A stretch of 64,000 nucleotides of DNA from an uncultured Ruminococcus sp. (GTDB taxonomy: Bacteria > Bacillota > Clostridia > Oscillospirales > Acutalibacteraceae): NCBI GenBank assembly GCA_934476515.1, contig CAKSNZ010000003.1, positions 86,473-150,472 on the forward strand, given 5' to 3'. Made by a program: the position numbers and the translations under genes. Of this stretch, positions 16,220-25,038 are shown piece after piece. Below the pieces are notes generated by a model that saw only the letters and a program-made list of their open reading frames with translations, searched no databases and was not told the origin of the DNA. Numbering within the stretch: position 1 is the stretch's first letter; every line of letters starts with the position of its first letter.

Positions 16220-17224
16220 TTAAAAACCTAATAAAGTAATAAATGCTTCAATAATGAAGAATGAAAGAAGAATTATAGTACCTGGATTAGCAAAGAATTG
16301 AACTATTCTATCCTTAGCACCTAAACTTACAATAGATTTATTTCCAAATTTAAAGTTAAGACCTTTTTTCACAAGTAAAACTATTGAAATAAAGCCCAGT
16401 AGCGTAAGTGTAAAAATAACTACCGAAGAAATCACAGAATACAAATTGTCACCAACATAGTTAGCTACAATATCAATAAGTACCGATGTACCATTATTAA
16501 GTAGATGTAAAACCATAGCCGGTATAATTGAATTTGTCTTTACAACTATAAATCCACAAGCTAAACCCACAATAAATGCAAATGGAATTTGTACAAAGTT
16601 ACCATGCATAAACCCAAATAGGAGAGAAGATATTAAAATTGCAAAGCCATCACCGAATTTTCTAAATGAATTTAAGATAACACCTCTAAACATAAATTCC
16701 TCAGTTAAAGCAGGAATAATTGCAATACATATAAAGTAAATAACTTGGTCAAGAGGTGTCTTAGTTGTAAATTCAACACCGGCTGTATTTGTCAATCCAA
16801 ATATACTTAAATTATTGTTCAGTAGGCTAATTGCAATATTTGCAACAGTACAAATTGCATATCCACCTAATACCAATAATAAAGGATTATATTTCTTGTT
16901 ACTGTTAACCGGAATAACAACACTAAATTTGTAACGAAATATTAAGCAAAATACAAATGGTACAACAAAGAAACCGGCAAATTCTCCTAAACCATTAATA
17001 ATGTAGTCATAAGAAGAATAACTGTTTTGTATTCCTGTAGTAGTAAGAGAAGTATCTTTGCTGAAAAAACTTATAAACATAAATAGTACTGTAGCTGCAA
17101 TATTCATAAATATAATTGCAATAAACAACATAAAGGAAAGTTTGTTGCTTTCTTTTCTTATCATTTTTTTCTCTTGATTTATTTGATAATTGTGGTACAA
17201 TTGTTGTTGAAAAAAGTTATTCAT
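16220..17224 (-). CDS. CPBP family intramembrane glutamic endopeptidase
   Basis: Polytopic membrane protein of about 334 residues with the ABI/CAAX-protease (CPBP) signature in order: ALTEEFMFRGVILNSF (EExxxR), FGFMHGNFVQ (FxxxH), and MVLHLLNNGTSV (HxxxN). About eight membrane segments are visible. In bacteria such proteins process membrane peptides or give bacteriocin self-immunity; no bacteriocin gene is next to it. I chose ATG 17224: CGAGGTAG lies 7 bases upstream, while the earlier ATG at 17254 overlaps the -10 box. tadA follows two bases after the stop. Confidence 0.88.
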   Translation of the reverse strand: MNNFFQQQLYHNYQINQEKKMIRKESNKLSFMLFIAIIFMNIAATVLFMFISFFSKDTSLTTTGIQNSYSSYDYIINGLGEFAGFFVVPFVFCLIFRYKFSVVIPVNSNKKYNPLLLVLGGYAICTVANIAISLLNNNLSIFGLTNTAGVEFTTKTPLDQVIYFICIAIIPALTEEFMFRGVILNSFRKFGDGFAILISSLLFGFMHGNFVQIPFAFIVGLACGFIVVKTNSIIPAMVLHLLNNGTSVLIDIVANYVGDNLYSVISSVVIFTLTLLGFISIVLLVKKGLNFKFGNKSIVSLGAKDRIVQFFANPGTIILLSFFIIEAFITLLGF

Positions 17225-17252
17225 TTTGTCTACCTCGACTTTCGTTAGTATC

Positions 17253-17281
17253 ATATTATCAAATTTCTAATTAATTGTCAA
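17253..17281 (-). promoter_or_regulatory. Promoter of the CPBP protease-tadA operon
   Basis: On the minus strand TTGACA (17276-17281), 17-base spacer, TAATAT (17253-17258). Confidence 0.75.
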
Positions 17282-17288
17282 AAAGGTA

Positions 17289-17317
17289 TTGACAAATTAA
17301 ATGCTTTTATATATAAT
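17289..17317 (+). promoter_or_regulatory. Promoter of the infC-rpmI-rplT operon
   Basis: Consensus TTGACA (17289-17294), 17-base spacer, TATAAT (17312-17317). Its -35 box is 7 bases from that of the divergent protease promoter. Confidence 0.85.
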
Positions 17318-17323
17318 AATTGA

Positions 17324-17442
17324 GTAAAAGAAAGAAAGGCAGTTATGCTTTCACCTACGGGGTGCCGTCTGCGTGGGTTAATACTTACAGTTTTTTACTG
17401 ATGCGTATTAGAGTGGACGGAGTTTATCTGTCCACTTTTTTA
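17324..17442 (+). ncRNA. infC operon leader with attenuator terminator (L20-leader-like)
   Basis: The roughly 120-base leader before infC holds several GC-rich pairing segments (CCTACGGGGTGCCG, GCGTGGG; 17350-17378). It ends in a terminator hairpin AGTGGAC/GTCCACT (17412-17418 with 17430-17436) and a T-run (17436-17442) just upstream of the infC ribosome site. This is the arrangement of the Firmicutes L20 leader, in which ribosomal protein L20 causes early termination. The assignment rests on position and layout; I could not score it against a covariance model. Confidence 0.7.
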
Positions 17443-17465
17443 ATTTATTTTGGAGGTGCTCGACA

Positions 17466-17984
17466 ATCAGCAACAAGAAACTACAGATTAACGAAGAAGT
17501 CCGTGATAAGGAAGTAAGACTAATTGGTGCCGAAGGCGAACAGCTAGGTATTATGTCTTCAGAAAAAGCTTTCAATATAGCAATGGAGAGTAACCTTGAC
17601 TTAGTTAAGATTGCTCCACAGGCAAAGCCACCTGTTTGCAAAGTAATGGACTATGGCAAGTATCGTTTTGAACAAGCTAAAAGGGAAAAAGAAAATAAGA
17701 AGAACCAGCGTACTTTTGATATTAAGGAAGTTAGACTTTCACTAAATATTGATGTGCATGACTTCAACACAAAACTTAACAATGCCCTTAAGTTTATTAA
17801 GAAAGGCGATAAGGTTAAGGTTTCAATTCGCTTTAGAGGTAGAGAGATGGGTCACCCAGAACAGGGTTATGACACAATGAACCGTTTTGCTAAAGCTTGT
17901 GAAGAAGTTGCTGTTATCGAAAAACCAGCAAAACTTGAAGGTAGAAATATGCTAATGTTTCTAGCTCCTAAGCCAAATAAGTAA
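17466..17984 (+). CDS. infC: Translation initiation factor IF-3 with non-canonical AUC start
   Basis: Keeps 30S subunits free and checks the start codon during initiation. The N-domain reads LQINEEVRDKEVRLIGAEGEQLGIM, split here as two parts of one continuous frame, and the C-domain has KPPVCKVMDYGKYRFE, LSLNIDVHDF and SIRFRGREMGHPEQG. The first ATG in frame (17553) would delete the first 29 residues of the N-domain. The frame instead opens with ATC at 17466, 7 bases after a strong GGAGGTG (17452-17458), giving 172 residues, the normal size. IF3 genes are known for AUU/AUC starts that allow autoregulation. rpmI and rplT follow. Confidence 0.93.
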   Translation: MSNKKLQINEEVRDKEVRLIGAEGEQLGIMSSEKAFNIAMESNLDLVKIAPQAKPPVCKVMDYGKYRFEQAKREKENKKNQRTFDIKEVRLSLNIDVHDFNTKLNNALKFIKKGDKVKVSIRFRGREMGHPEQGYDTMNRFAKACEEVAVIEKPAKLEGRNMLMFLAPKPNK

Positions 17985-18005
17985 TTTTTAAGGAGGATTT
18001 TCATA

Positions 18006-18203
18006 ATGGGAAAGATTAAGACACATAGTGGTGCAAAAAAGAGATTTAAACTTTCTAAGAATGGTAAGGTTATCCGTGCTCATGCTAACAAGCAGCACAT
18101 TCTTAACAAGAAGAACACAAAGCGTAAGAGAGGTCTAAGACAGACTTGTGTAGCTGATAAGACAAATACAGCTCAGATTAAGAGATTAATCCCTTACAAA
18201 TAA
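18006..18203 (+). CDS. rpmI: 50S ribosomal protein L35 (bL35)
   Basis: 65-residue basic protein of the large subunit with the family pattern KIKTHSGAKKRFKLSKNGKV at the N-terminus, HANKQHILNKKNTKRKRGLR in the middle, and IKRLIPY near the end. Normal length. AAGGAGG precedes the start. It lies in the standard infC-rpmI-rplT order and should be controlled by the leader upstream of infC. Confidence 0.98.
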   Translation: MGKIKTHSGAKKRFKLSKNGKVIRAHANKQHILNKKNTKRKRGLRQTCVADKTNTAQIKRLIPYK

Positions 18204-18248
18204 TTAACTTTTTGAATTTAACTTACGAAATAACGGAGGAAATATAGA

Positions 18249-18599
18249 ATGGCTCGTGTAAAAGGCGCGATGATGACTCGCAAAAGAAGAAACAAAACAT
18301 TAAAGCTTGCTAAGGGTTATTACGGTGCAAAGAGTAAGCACTTTAAGATGGCTAAGCAGGCAGTTATGAAATCTGGTAACTATGCATACATTGGTCGTAA
18401 GCAGAAGAAGAGAGATTTCAGAAGACTTTGGATCACAAGAATTTCTGCAGCTTGTAAGCTAAACGGCACAAACTACAGCACATTTATGAATGGTCTTAAG
18501 AAGGCTAACATTGACCTTAACAGAAAGATGCTTTCAGAAATCGCTATTTCTGATCCGGCAGCTTTTGCTAGCCTTGTTGAAAAAGTTACAAAAGCTTAA
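18249..18599 (+). CDS. rplT: 50S ribosomal protein L20 (bL20)
   Basis: 116-residue assembly protein of the large subunit, binding 23S rRNA early. Family sequences include [58 protein letters not shown] and AEIAISD-like [12 protein letters not shown] near the end. Normal length. CGGAGGA precedes the start. In Firmicutes, L20 represses its own operon by binding the leader, which fits the attenuator seen upstream of infC. A strong terminator follows directly. Confidence 0.98.
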   Translation: MARVKGAMMTRKRRNKTLKLAKGYYGAKSKHFKMAKQAVMKSGNYAYIGRKQKKRDFRRLWITRISAACKLNGTNYSTFMNGLKKANIDLNRKMLSEIAISDPAAFASLVEKVTKA

Positions 18600-18606
18600 G
18601 TGTTAT

Positions 18607-18637
18607 GCGTTTGAGGTTCTTACCTCAAACGCTTTTT
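18607..18637 (+). terminator. Terminator of the infC operon
   Basis: Perfect 10-bp stem GCGTTTGAGG/CCTCAAACGC, loop TTCTTA, then TTTTT, 8 bases after rplT. Confidence 0.9.
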
Positions 18638-18661
18638 ACTATCTAAAAAAGAGGTCATTAT

Positions 18662-19456
18662 ATGAAGTTTGTTACAAGTAGAGAAAATGGTACTCTAAAG
18701 CATATTCATAAACTAGTAAAGCAGAAAAAGTATAGGAACAAGAATAAACAGTTTGTTGCAGAAGGACTAAGAACTTGCCAAGATGTTTTAATTTCTAATA
18801 TTCATATTGATGTGCTACTTTGTAGCGAAAATTTCTATACCAGAAATCTTGAATTATGCAATAGACTTGAGTCAATTTCTGATGAATCAATAGTTGTACC
18901 TAACAATATTTTCAATGTTTTATCCGATACAAAGTCACCTCAAGGTGTAATGCTTGTACTTAAAACACTTGACAAAACTGATGATATTGATAAAATTGAT
19001 TATAATGGTAAGTTTGTACTTTTAGATAATGTGCAAAATCCGGACAATATTGCAACAGTATTGCGTTCTGCTGATGCTTTTTCAATCAAAGGTGTATTTA
19101 TCACAAAAGATTCTTGTGATATTTATAGTCCTAAGGTTGTAAGAGGTAGTATGGGTGCAATTTTCCGTGTGCCTTTCTATCTTATTAATGATGCAGAAGA
19201 ATATATTGAATGTGAATTTAATAAGCATGGTAGGTCTTATGCTGCTTGTTTAAAAGATACTGCCAAAACTCTGGGTGATTTTGAGTTTTCAAAGAATGCA
19301 CTTGTTGTAATAGGTAACGAAGCTAATGGACTAAGTGAAATGACTATTAATGCTTGTAACTACCAAGTTATTGTACCTATGAAGGGCAAGATTGATTCTC
19401 TTAATGCCGGAGTAGCAGCTAGTATAATTATGTGGGAAATGTCAAATAATGAATAA
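18662..19456 (+). CDS. SpoU/TrmH-family rRNA or tRNA 2'-O-methyltransferase
   Basis: SPOUT-class methyltransferase using S-adenosylmethionine, with a knot-forming C-domain. The N-terminal substrate-binding domain has KQKKYRNKNKQFVAEGLRT (about residues 20-38). The catalytic domain has motif 1 DNVQNPDNIATVLRSADAF, motif 2 VVIGNEANGLSE and motif 3 VPMKGKIDSLNAGVAASII. Length of 264 is usual for RlmB/TsnR-like enzymes. The start follows GAGGTCA. It overlaps dprA by 8 bases. It lies just after rplT, a frequent place for this gene in Firmicutes. The methylated nucleotide is not deducible from sequence. Confidence 0.9.
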   Translation: MKFVTSRENGTLKHIHKLVKQKKYRNKNKQFVAEGLRTCQDVLISNIHIDVLLCSENFYTRNLELCNRLESISDESIVVPNNIFNVLSDTKSPQGVMLVLKTLDKTDDIDKIDYNGKFVLLDNVQNPDNIATVLRSADAFSIKGVFITKDSCDIYSPKVVRGSMGAIFRVPFYLINDAEEYIECEFNKHGRSYAACLKDTAKTLGDFEFSKNALVVIGNEANGLSEMTINACNYQVIVPMKGKIDSLNAGVAASIIMWEMSNNE

Positions 19457-20630
19457 TAATCGTTATTGGATATGGCTAAGTTTAGCTCTTGGCTATGATA
19501 ATCCAAAAGTTAAAAGACTTTACGAAACTGAAGAGTATAGGGATATTTCTGTATTTTATAATGGTCAGGACTTTGAATGGAGATTTTGTGGTATTTTTAC
19601 CGAAAAGGAAATTAACCATCTAGAAGAAACTCCAATTGAAAAGGCTGATGAAATTATATCTAAATGTGAAAGTCTGGGTTATTCTATTTTTGCTATAGAT
19701 AACGACAGATACCCTAAATGTTTGCGTAATATAGATACTCCACCTGCAGTTATATATGTTAGTGGATATTTACCTAGAGTTGATAATCTTTTAACTATTG
19801 CTATTGTAGGTACAAGAAAAGCTACAACTTATGGCAAAAAGGTGGCTTACAGTATTTCTCATAATCTTTCAAAATGTAAGGTAACTATAATTAGTGGTGG
19901 TGCAATGGGTGTTGATAGTTCAGCACACACAGGTGCATTAAACGCTGATGGTATTACAATTTGTGTTTTAGGTTGTGGTATCAATTATCCTTACCTTATG
20001 AAAAATGAGCCTATGAGAAAGGCTATAACACACAGAGGGTGTTTAATTTCTGAATATCCTCCGGATACAGAGCCTTTGCCACATCACTTTTTATCTCGTA
20101 ACAGAATAATCTCTGCACTTTCAAGAGGTGTTCTTGTTGTTGAAGCAGGTAAGAAAAGTGGTGCATTAGTCACAGCCGATATTGCCGGAAAAGAACAGGG
20201 CAAAGATGTTTTTGCCGTAATGGCAAACATCAATAGTGTCTATTCTGTTGGCTCAAACCAACTTATTAAGGATGGTGCTATTCCTGTAACTACTTATCTT
20301 GATATTCTAAACTACTATAATGAATTTAACAATTTAGAAGTTTATGAAGATGATGAGTATGATATTCCTGACAGTACAGTGCTGAAAATTCCTGCAAAAA
20401 AGTCTAATGTAAAATCTGAAAAAGAGTTTATAAAGGGTCATAGATATGATGTAAAACTTGATGAAAATTCATCAAAGGTTTATTATGCTATCGGAAATGA
20501 GCCTATACATATAGATGATTTGTCTGATAAATGTAACTTACCGGTATATAAAATTTCCGGAATACTAACAAATCTTGAACTTATGGATTTAATAGTAGTT
20601 TTACCGGGCAAACAGTATAAAATAAAGTAA
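19449..20630 (+). CDS. dprA: DNA-processing protein DprA (Smf)
   Basis: Loads RecA onto incoming single-stranded DNA during natural transformation. The Rossmann-like core shows IAIVGTRKATTYGKKVAY, IISGGAMGVDSSAHTGAL, CVLGCGINYPY, ISEYPPDTEPLPHHFLSRNRI and VVEAGKKSGALVTA, spanning about residues 115-255. An N-terminal SAM-like region precedes it. A C-terminal winged-helix domain (about 330-393, with PIHIDDLSDKCNLPVYKISG) follows a charged linker. topA follows after 18 bases, the standard dprA-topA-trmFO order. No other competence genes are in the window, so competence is not shown. Confidence 0.95.
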   Translation: MNNNRYWIWLSLALGYDNPKVKRLYETEEYRDISVFYNGQDFEWRFCGIFTEKEINHLEETPIEKADEIISKCESLGYSIFAIDNDRYPKCLRNIDTPPAVIYVSGYLPRVDNLLTIAIVGTRKATTYGKKVAYSISHNLSKCKVTIISGGAMGVDSSAHTGALNADGITICVLGCGINYPYLMKNEPMRKAITHRGCLISEYPPDTEPLPHHFLSRNRIISALSRGVLVVEAGKKSGALVTADIAGKEQGKDVFAVMANINSVYSVGSNQLIKDGAIPVTTYLDILNYYNEFNNLEVYEDDEYDIPDSTVLKIPAKKSNVKSEKEFIKGHRYDVKLDENSSKVYYAIGNEPIHIDDLSDKCNLPVYKISGILTNLELMDLIVVLPGKQYKIK

Positions 20631-20648
20631 CTATCGGAGGATAGATAA

Positions 20649-22727
20649 ATGTCAAATTTAGTAATAGTGGAGTCTCCTGCTAAGGCTAAAACAATCAAAA
20701 AATATCTTGGAAAAGATTATGAAGTTGTAGCATCAATGGGTCATGTTCGTGACCTACCAAAGGCTAGACTTGCTGTTGATATAAAGAAAAATTATGCTCC
20801 TAAATATGCTATCATCAAAGGTAAAGAAAAGTTAGTTGATGAATTAAAGTCACTTGCAAAAGAAAGTGACAAGATTTATCTTGCAACTGACCCGGACCGT
20901 GAAGGTGAGGCTATTTCTTGGCATTTAGCATATATTTTAGGACTTGATTTAGAAGATAAAAATAGAGTTGAATTTAATGAAATTACTAAGACAGGTGTCA
21001 ATAACGGTATGGCTCATCCTCGTTCTATTGACATTGACCTTGTAAATGCTCAACAGGCAAGAAGAATTCTTGACAGACTAGTTGGTTATAAGTTAAGTCC
21101 ATTTGTCAGCCAAAAGATTCGTAGAGGTCTTTCTGCCGGTAGAGTGCAGTCTGTTGCTCTTAAGATTATCGTTGACAGAGAAAATGAAATCAGAGCATTT
21201 AAGCCTGAAGAATATTGGTCAATTGAAGCAAAACTTTCTCCAAAATCAAGCAGAAAAGTTTTCAATGCTTCTTTAGCACTTGGACCTGACGGTAAAAAGA
21301 TTAAGATTAATAATAAAGAAGAAGCTGACAAGATTCTTGAAAAAATCAAAGATGCTGAATTTATTGTTACAAAAGTAAGAAACGGTACTCGTAAAAAGTC
21401 ACCATACCCACCATTTATAACTTCAACATTGCAACAGGAAGCATCTCGTAAACTTGGCTATCAATCAAGAAGAACAATGAAAATTGCTCAGGAACTTTAT
21501 GAAGGTGTTGATGTTGAGGGTTATGGTACAACAGGTCTTATCACATATATGAGAACTGACTCATTAAGAATTTCCAACGATGCTATTGCAGAGGTTACAA
21601 AGTATATTAATGATAACTTTGGCCCTGAATATTTACCACCAAAGCCAAGAGTATTTAAATCTCGTTCAAATGCTCAGGATGGTCACGAAGCTATTCGTCC
21701 ATCAATTCCATCATTGTCACCTGATAAGGTTAAGGATAGTTTAACTATTGAACAGTATAAGCTATATAAACTGATTTGGGACAGATTTACTGCTTGTCAG
21801 ATGGCTGATTGTATCCACAAAACAACTCAGGCAGAAATCAATGCTAATGACTATATCTTTAAGGCATCAGGTTACAGAGTTGACTTTGACGGTTATACAA
21901 CACTTTATGTTGACAGTAATGATGCTGAAGGTACAAAGGAAAAGCAACTTCCTCCACTAGAGAAGAATATGCCTGCTAAGGTTAGAGAAATTATACCTAA
22001 CCAGCACTTTACTCAGCCACCTGCAAGATTTACAGAAGCATCTCTAATCAAAGCACTTGAAGAGAACGGTATCGGTCGTCCATCAACATATGCTGCAACA
22101 ATCTCAACAATTACAAGTAGAGAATATGTTAAGAGAGAAGCAAAGTCCCTTGTACCAACTGAACTTGGTGAGGCACTTGTAACTCTATTAAAAGAAAGAT
22201 TCCCTAAAATTGTAAATATTAAGTTTACTGCACAAATGGAAGAAGATCTGGATAAGGTTGAACACGGTGACGAACAATGGGTTGAACTGCTTGATAATTT
22301 CTATGTTGACTTTGATAAGACCTTGAAAAAGGCTAAAGAAGATATGGAAGGTGTCAAGATTAAACTTAAAGAAGATGAAACTGACATTGTATGTGAGAAC
22401 TGTGGCAGAAAGATGGTTGTTAAAGTTGGTAGATACGGTAAGTTCATTGCTTGTCCGGGATACCCTGAATGTAAGAATATCAAGAAGTTTGTTGAGAAAA
22501 TCGGTGTTCAATGTCCGGAATGTGGTGGAGATGTTATTACTCGTAAAACCAAGAAAGGCAAAGTGTTCTACGGTTGTAGTAACTATCCAGATTGTAACTA
22601 TATGTCTTGGTATGAACCTGTAAATGAAAAGTGTCCACAATGTGGCAAGATTTTATATAAAAAGAAGGGCAAAAAGCAGACAATCTTCTGTGCAACTGAG
22701 GGTTGTGGCTATACTAAAGACCAATGA
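20649..22727 (+). CDS. topA: DNA topoisomerase I (type IA)
   Basis: Relaxes negative supercoils by cutting one strand through a 5'-phosphotyrosine link. The Toprim domain starts at LVIVESPAKAKTIKKYLGKD and includes the acidic DPDREGEAISWHL. The catalytic tyrosine is Tyr300 in GLITYMRTDS. Three C-terminal zinc ribbons follow from about residue 580: CENCGRKMV...CPGYPEC, CPECGGDVI...CSNYPDC and CPQCGKILY...CATEGC. Length of 692 is usual for Firmicutes. CGGAGGATAG precedes the start. The stop overlaps trmFO by 4 bases. Confidence 0.98.
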   Translation: MSNLVIVESPAKAKTIKKYLGKDYEVVASMGHVRDLPKARLAVDIKKNYAPKYAIIKGKEKLVDELKSLAKESDKIYLATDPDREGEAISWHLAYILGLDLEDKNRVEFNEITKTGVNNGMAHPRSIDIDLVNAQQARRILDRLVGYKLSPFVSQKIRRGLSAGRVQSVALKIIVDRENEIRAFKPEEYWSIEAKLSPKSSRKVFNASLALGPDGKKIKINNKEEADKILEKIKDAEFIVTKVRNGTRKKSPYPPFITSTLQQEASRKLGYQSRRTMKIAQELYEGVDVEGYGTTGLITYMRTDSLRISNDAIAEVTKYINDNFGPEYLPPKPRVFKSRSNAQDGHEAIRPSIPSLSPDKVKDSLTIEQYKLYKLIWDRFTACQMADCIHKTTQAEINANDYIFKASGYRVDFDGYTTLYVDSNDAEGTKEKQLPPLEKNMPAKVREIIPNQHFTQPPARFTEASLIKALEENGIGRPSTYAATISTITSREYVKREAKSLVPTELGEALVTLLKERFPKIVNIKFTAQMEEDLDKVEHGDEQWVELLDNFYVDFDKTLKKAKEDMEGVKIKLKEDETDIVCENCGRKMVVKVGRYGKFIACPGYPECKNIKKFVEKIGVQCPECGGDVITRKTKKGKVFYGCSNYPDCNYMSWYEPVNEKCPQCGKILYKKKGKKQTIFCATEGCGYTKDQ

Positions 22728-24034
22728 GTATAAATATAATAGGTGGTGGACTTGCAGGATGTGAGGCTGCATATCAAGTTGCTAAACGTGGCATAAAGGT
22801 AAACCTTTATGATATGAAGCCTAACAAGAAAAGTCCGGCACATCATTCAGATAAATTATGTGAGCTTGTATGCTCAAACAGTCTAAAAGCAGCCAGAAAA
22901 GAAAGTGCTGCCGGTATGCTTAAAGAAGAAATGAGAATGTTAGATTCTCTTCTTATGAAGTGTGCCGATAAAAGCAAAGTACCGGCTGGTGGTGCTTTAG
23001 CAGTAGATAGAGAAATTTTCTCTAATCTGGTAAATGAAGAAATAAATAATAACCCTAATATTACTGTAATAAATGAAGAAGTTACCGAAATCCCTGATGG
23101 TATTACTATCATAGCATCAGGACCACTTACTTCCGATTTGCTTTCTGACAAAATCAAAGCTATGTTTGGTGATAGTCTTTCATTTTATGATGCAGCAGCA
23201 CCAATTGTAAAGTTTGATACAGTTGATATGAACAAGGCTTTCTTTGCATCCCGTTATGATAAGGGTGACGGTGATGATTATATTAATTGTCCTATGAATA
23301 AGGAAGAATACGACAATTTTTATGAAGCACTTGTTTCAGCAGAAAGAGCACCTGTACATGACTTTGATGTAATGAATCCAAAGGTATATGAGGGTTGTAT
23401 GCCAATTGAAGTTATGGCACAAAGAGGTCACGATACTATTCGTTTTGGCCCTATGAAACCTGTAGGTCTGAAAGACCCAAGAACAGGTCATAGACCTTGG
23501 GCAGTAGTTCAGCTAAGAAAAGAGAACAGTGCCGGTATTATGTACAACCTAGTAGGCTTTCAAACCAACCTAAAGTTCCCTGAACAAAAGAGAGTATTCT
23601 CAATGATTCCGGGACTTGAAAATGCTGAGTTTGTACGATACGGTGTAATGCACAGAAATACTTTTATCGACTCACCAAGAATTCTTAATAGTGATTATTC
23701 TGTAAGAGAAAATAAAAATCTTTTCTTTGCCGGTCAAATTACAGGTGTTGAAGGATATATGGAATCAGCATCTTCAGGACTAATGGCAGGTATAAATGCA
23801 GCTATGAGATATATTGGAGAACAAACTGTAACTTTACCTGAATACACAATGATAGGTTCTTTGTCAAGATATATCAGTGATGAAACAGTTTCTAAATTTC
23901 AACCTATGGGTGCTAATTTAGGAGTGTTACCTGAACTTGAACAAAGACCAAGGGATAAGAAAGAGAGGGCAAAGGCTTATTCTGATAGGTCATTTGCAAA
24001 GCTAACAGAATTTATAAATTCAAGAGGTTTATGA
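22724..24034 (+). CDS. trmFO: Methylenetetrahydrofolate--tRNA (uracil-5-)-methyltransferase TrmFO
   Basis: Folate- and FAD-dependent enzyme that makes ribothymidine 54 in the T-loop of tRNAs, replacing TrmA in most Firmicutes. The FAD-binding N-terminus is NIIGGGLAGCEAAYQVAKRG. Other family stretches are CELVCSNSLKA, MPIEVMAQRG, FGPMKPVGL, and the C-terminal FFAGQITGVEGYMESASSG and GANLGVLPELE. Length of 436 is normal. It overlaps topA (ATGA) and plsX, so the group is translated as a coupled run. Confidence 0.97.
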   Translation: MSINIIGGGLAGCEAAYQVAKRGIKVNLYDMKPNKKSPAHHSDKLCELVCSNSLKAARKESAAGMLKEEMRMLDSLLMKCADKSKVPAGGALAVDREIFSNLVNEEINNNPNITVINEEVTEIPDGITIIASGPLTSDLLSDKIKAMFGDSLSFYDAAAPIVKFDTVDMNKAFFASRYDKGDGDDYINCPMNKEEYDNFYEALVSAERAPVHDFDVMNPKVYEGCMPIEVMAQRGHDTIRFGPMKPVGLKDPRTGHRPWAVVQLRKENSAGIMYNLVGFQTNLKFPEQKRVFSMIPGLENAEFVRYGVMHRNTFIDSPRILNSDYSVRENKNLFFAGQITGVEGYMESASSGLMAGINAAMRYIGEQTVTLPEYTMIGSLSRYISDETVSKFQPMGANLGVLPELEQRPRDKKERAKAYSDRSFAKLTEFINSRGL

Positions 24035-25038
24035 TGAAGATAGTAATTGATGCATTTGGTGGAGATAATGCACCTTTAGAAATTATCAAAGGTGCAGTAA
24101 AGGCTCAGGAACATTTTAAAATTGAAATTTGCCTAACAGGTAATGAGAATATTATCAAGAAAGTGGCAAAAGAAAATAATATAGATATTTCAAATATTGA
24201 AATTAACCATACAGAAGATGTTATTCCTGTTGATGAAACACCTAATGCTATTATGAAAGAATACAACAATTCTTCAATGGCACTAGGTCTAAAGATGGTT
24301 GCAAATAACGAAGCAGATGGTTTTGTTTCAGCCGGTAACAGTGGTGCTTTATGTGTAGGTGGTACTTTAATTGTTAAAAGATTAAAGGGTGTCAAGAGAC
24401 CCGGATTTGCACCAATCTTACCTACATTTAACGGTTCATCATTTTTGCTTATTGATGGTGGTGCAAACCTTGATGCCAGACCTGAGATTCTTCGTCAATT
24501 CGGTATCTTAGGTTCTGTATATATGGAAAAAGTTATGCACAGAGAAAGCCCAAGGGTTGCCCTTGCTAATGTTGGTACAGAAAGTCATAAGGGTGGAGAC
24601 TTACAGAAAGATACCTATGCTTTACTACAGGACAGTCCTGTTAACTTTGTTGGTAATGTAGAAAGCAGAGAAATCTCCAACGGTGCTTGTGATGTGTATG
24701 TTTGTGATGGTTTTACAGGTAATATTCTACTAAAGAATTATGAAGGCGTAGCAAAGTCACTAAGTCATGCAGTTACTGATATTTTTAAGAAAAGTGTAAA
24801 GAATAAAATCGGTGCATTATTTGTATATGGTGACCTAATGAAATTTAAGGAAACTATGAATACAGATGTTTATGGTGGTGCTCCAATTCTAGGTATCAAA
24901 AAACCGGTATTTAAAGCACATGGTAGTTCTAACGCAACAACAATTTTCAATGCAGTTAGACTAACTATTGATTACATAAACGCAAATGTACCACAGGTTA
25001 TTGAAGACTCATTTAATAAATTAAAAGGAATAAAATAA
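24034..25038 (+). CDS. plsX: Phosphate acyltransferase PlsX
   Basis: Converts acyl-ACP to acyl-phosphate for phosphatidic acid synthesis; peripheral membrane enzyme. Family sequences: KIVIDAFGGDNAP at the N-terminus, SAGNSGALCVGG near residue 105, LIDGGANLDARPE, NVGTESHKGGDL and VCDGFTGNILLK. About 334 residues. ATG 24034 is preferred because AGAGG lies 6 bases upstream; ATG 24031 would place it only 3 bases away. In many Firmicutes fabD, fabG and acpP stand between plsX and rnc; here plsX abuts rnc directly. Confidence 0.95.
   Translation: MKIVIDAFGGDNAPLEIIKGAVKAQEHFKIEICLTGNENIIKKVAKENNIDISNIEINHTEDVIPVDETPNAIMKEYNNSSMALGLKMVANNEADGFVSAGNSGALCVGGTLIVKRLKGVKRPGFAPILPTFNGSSFLLIDGGANLDARPEILRQFGILGSVYMEKVMHRESPRVALANVGTESHKGGDLQKDTYALLQDSPVNFVGNVESREISNGACDVYVCDGFTGNILLKNYEGVAKSLSHAVTDIFKKSVKNKIGALFVYGDLMKFKETMNTDVYGGAPILGIKKPVFKAHGSSNATTIFNAVRLTIDYINANVPQVIEDSFNKLKGIK

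Noticed and set aside
17320-17517. Open frame of 65 codons on the plus strand before infC
   Set aside because: It covers the attenuator leader and the infC ribosome site in another frame; its composition is that of structured RNA, not a protein.
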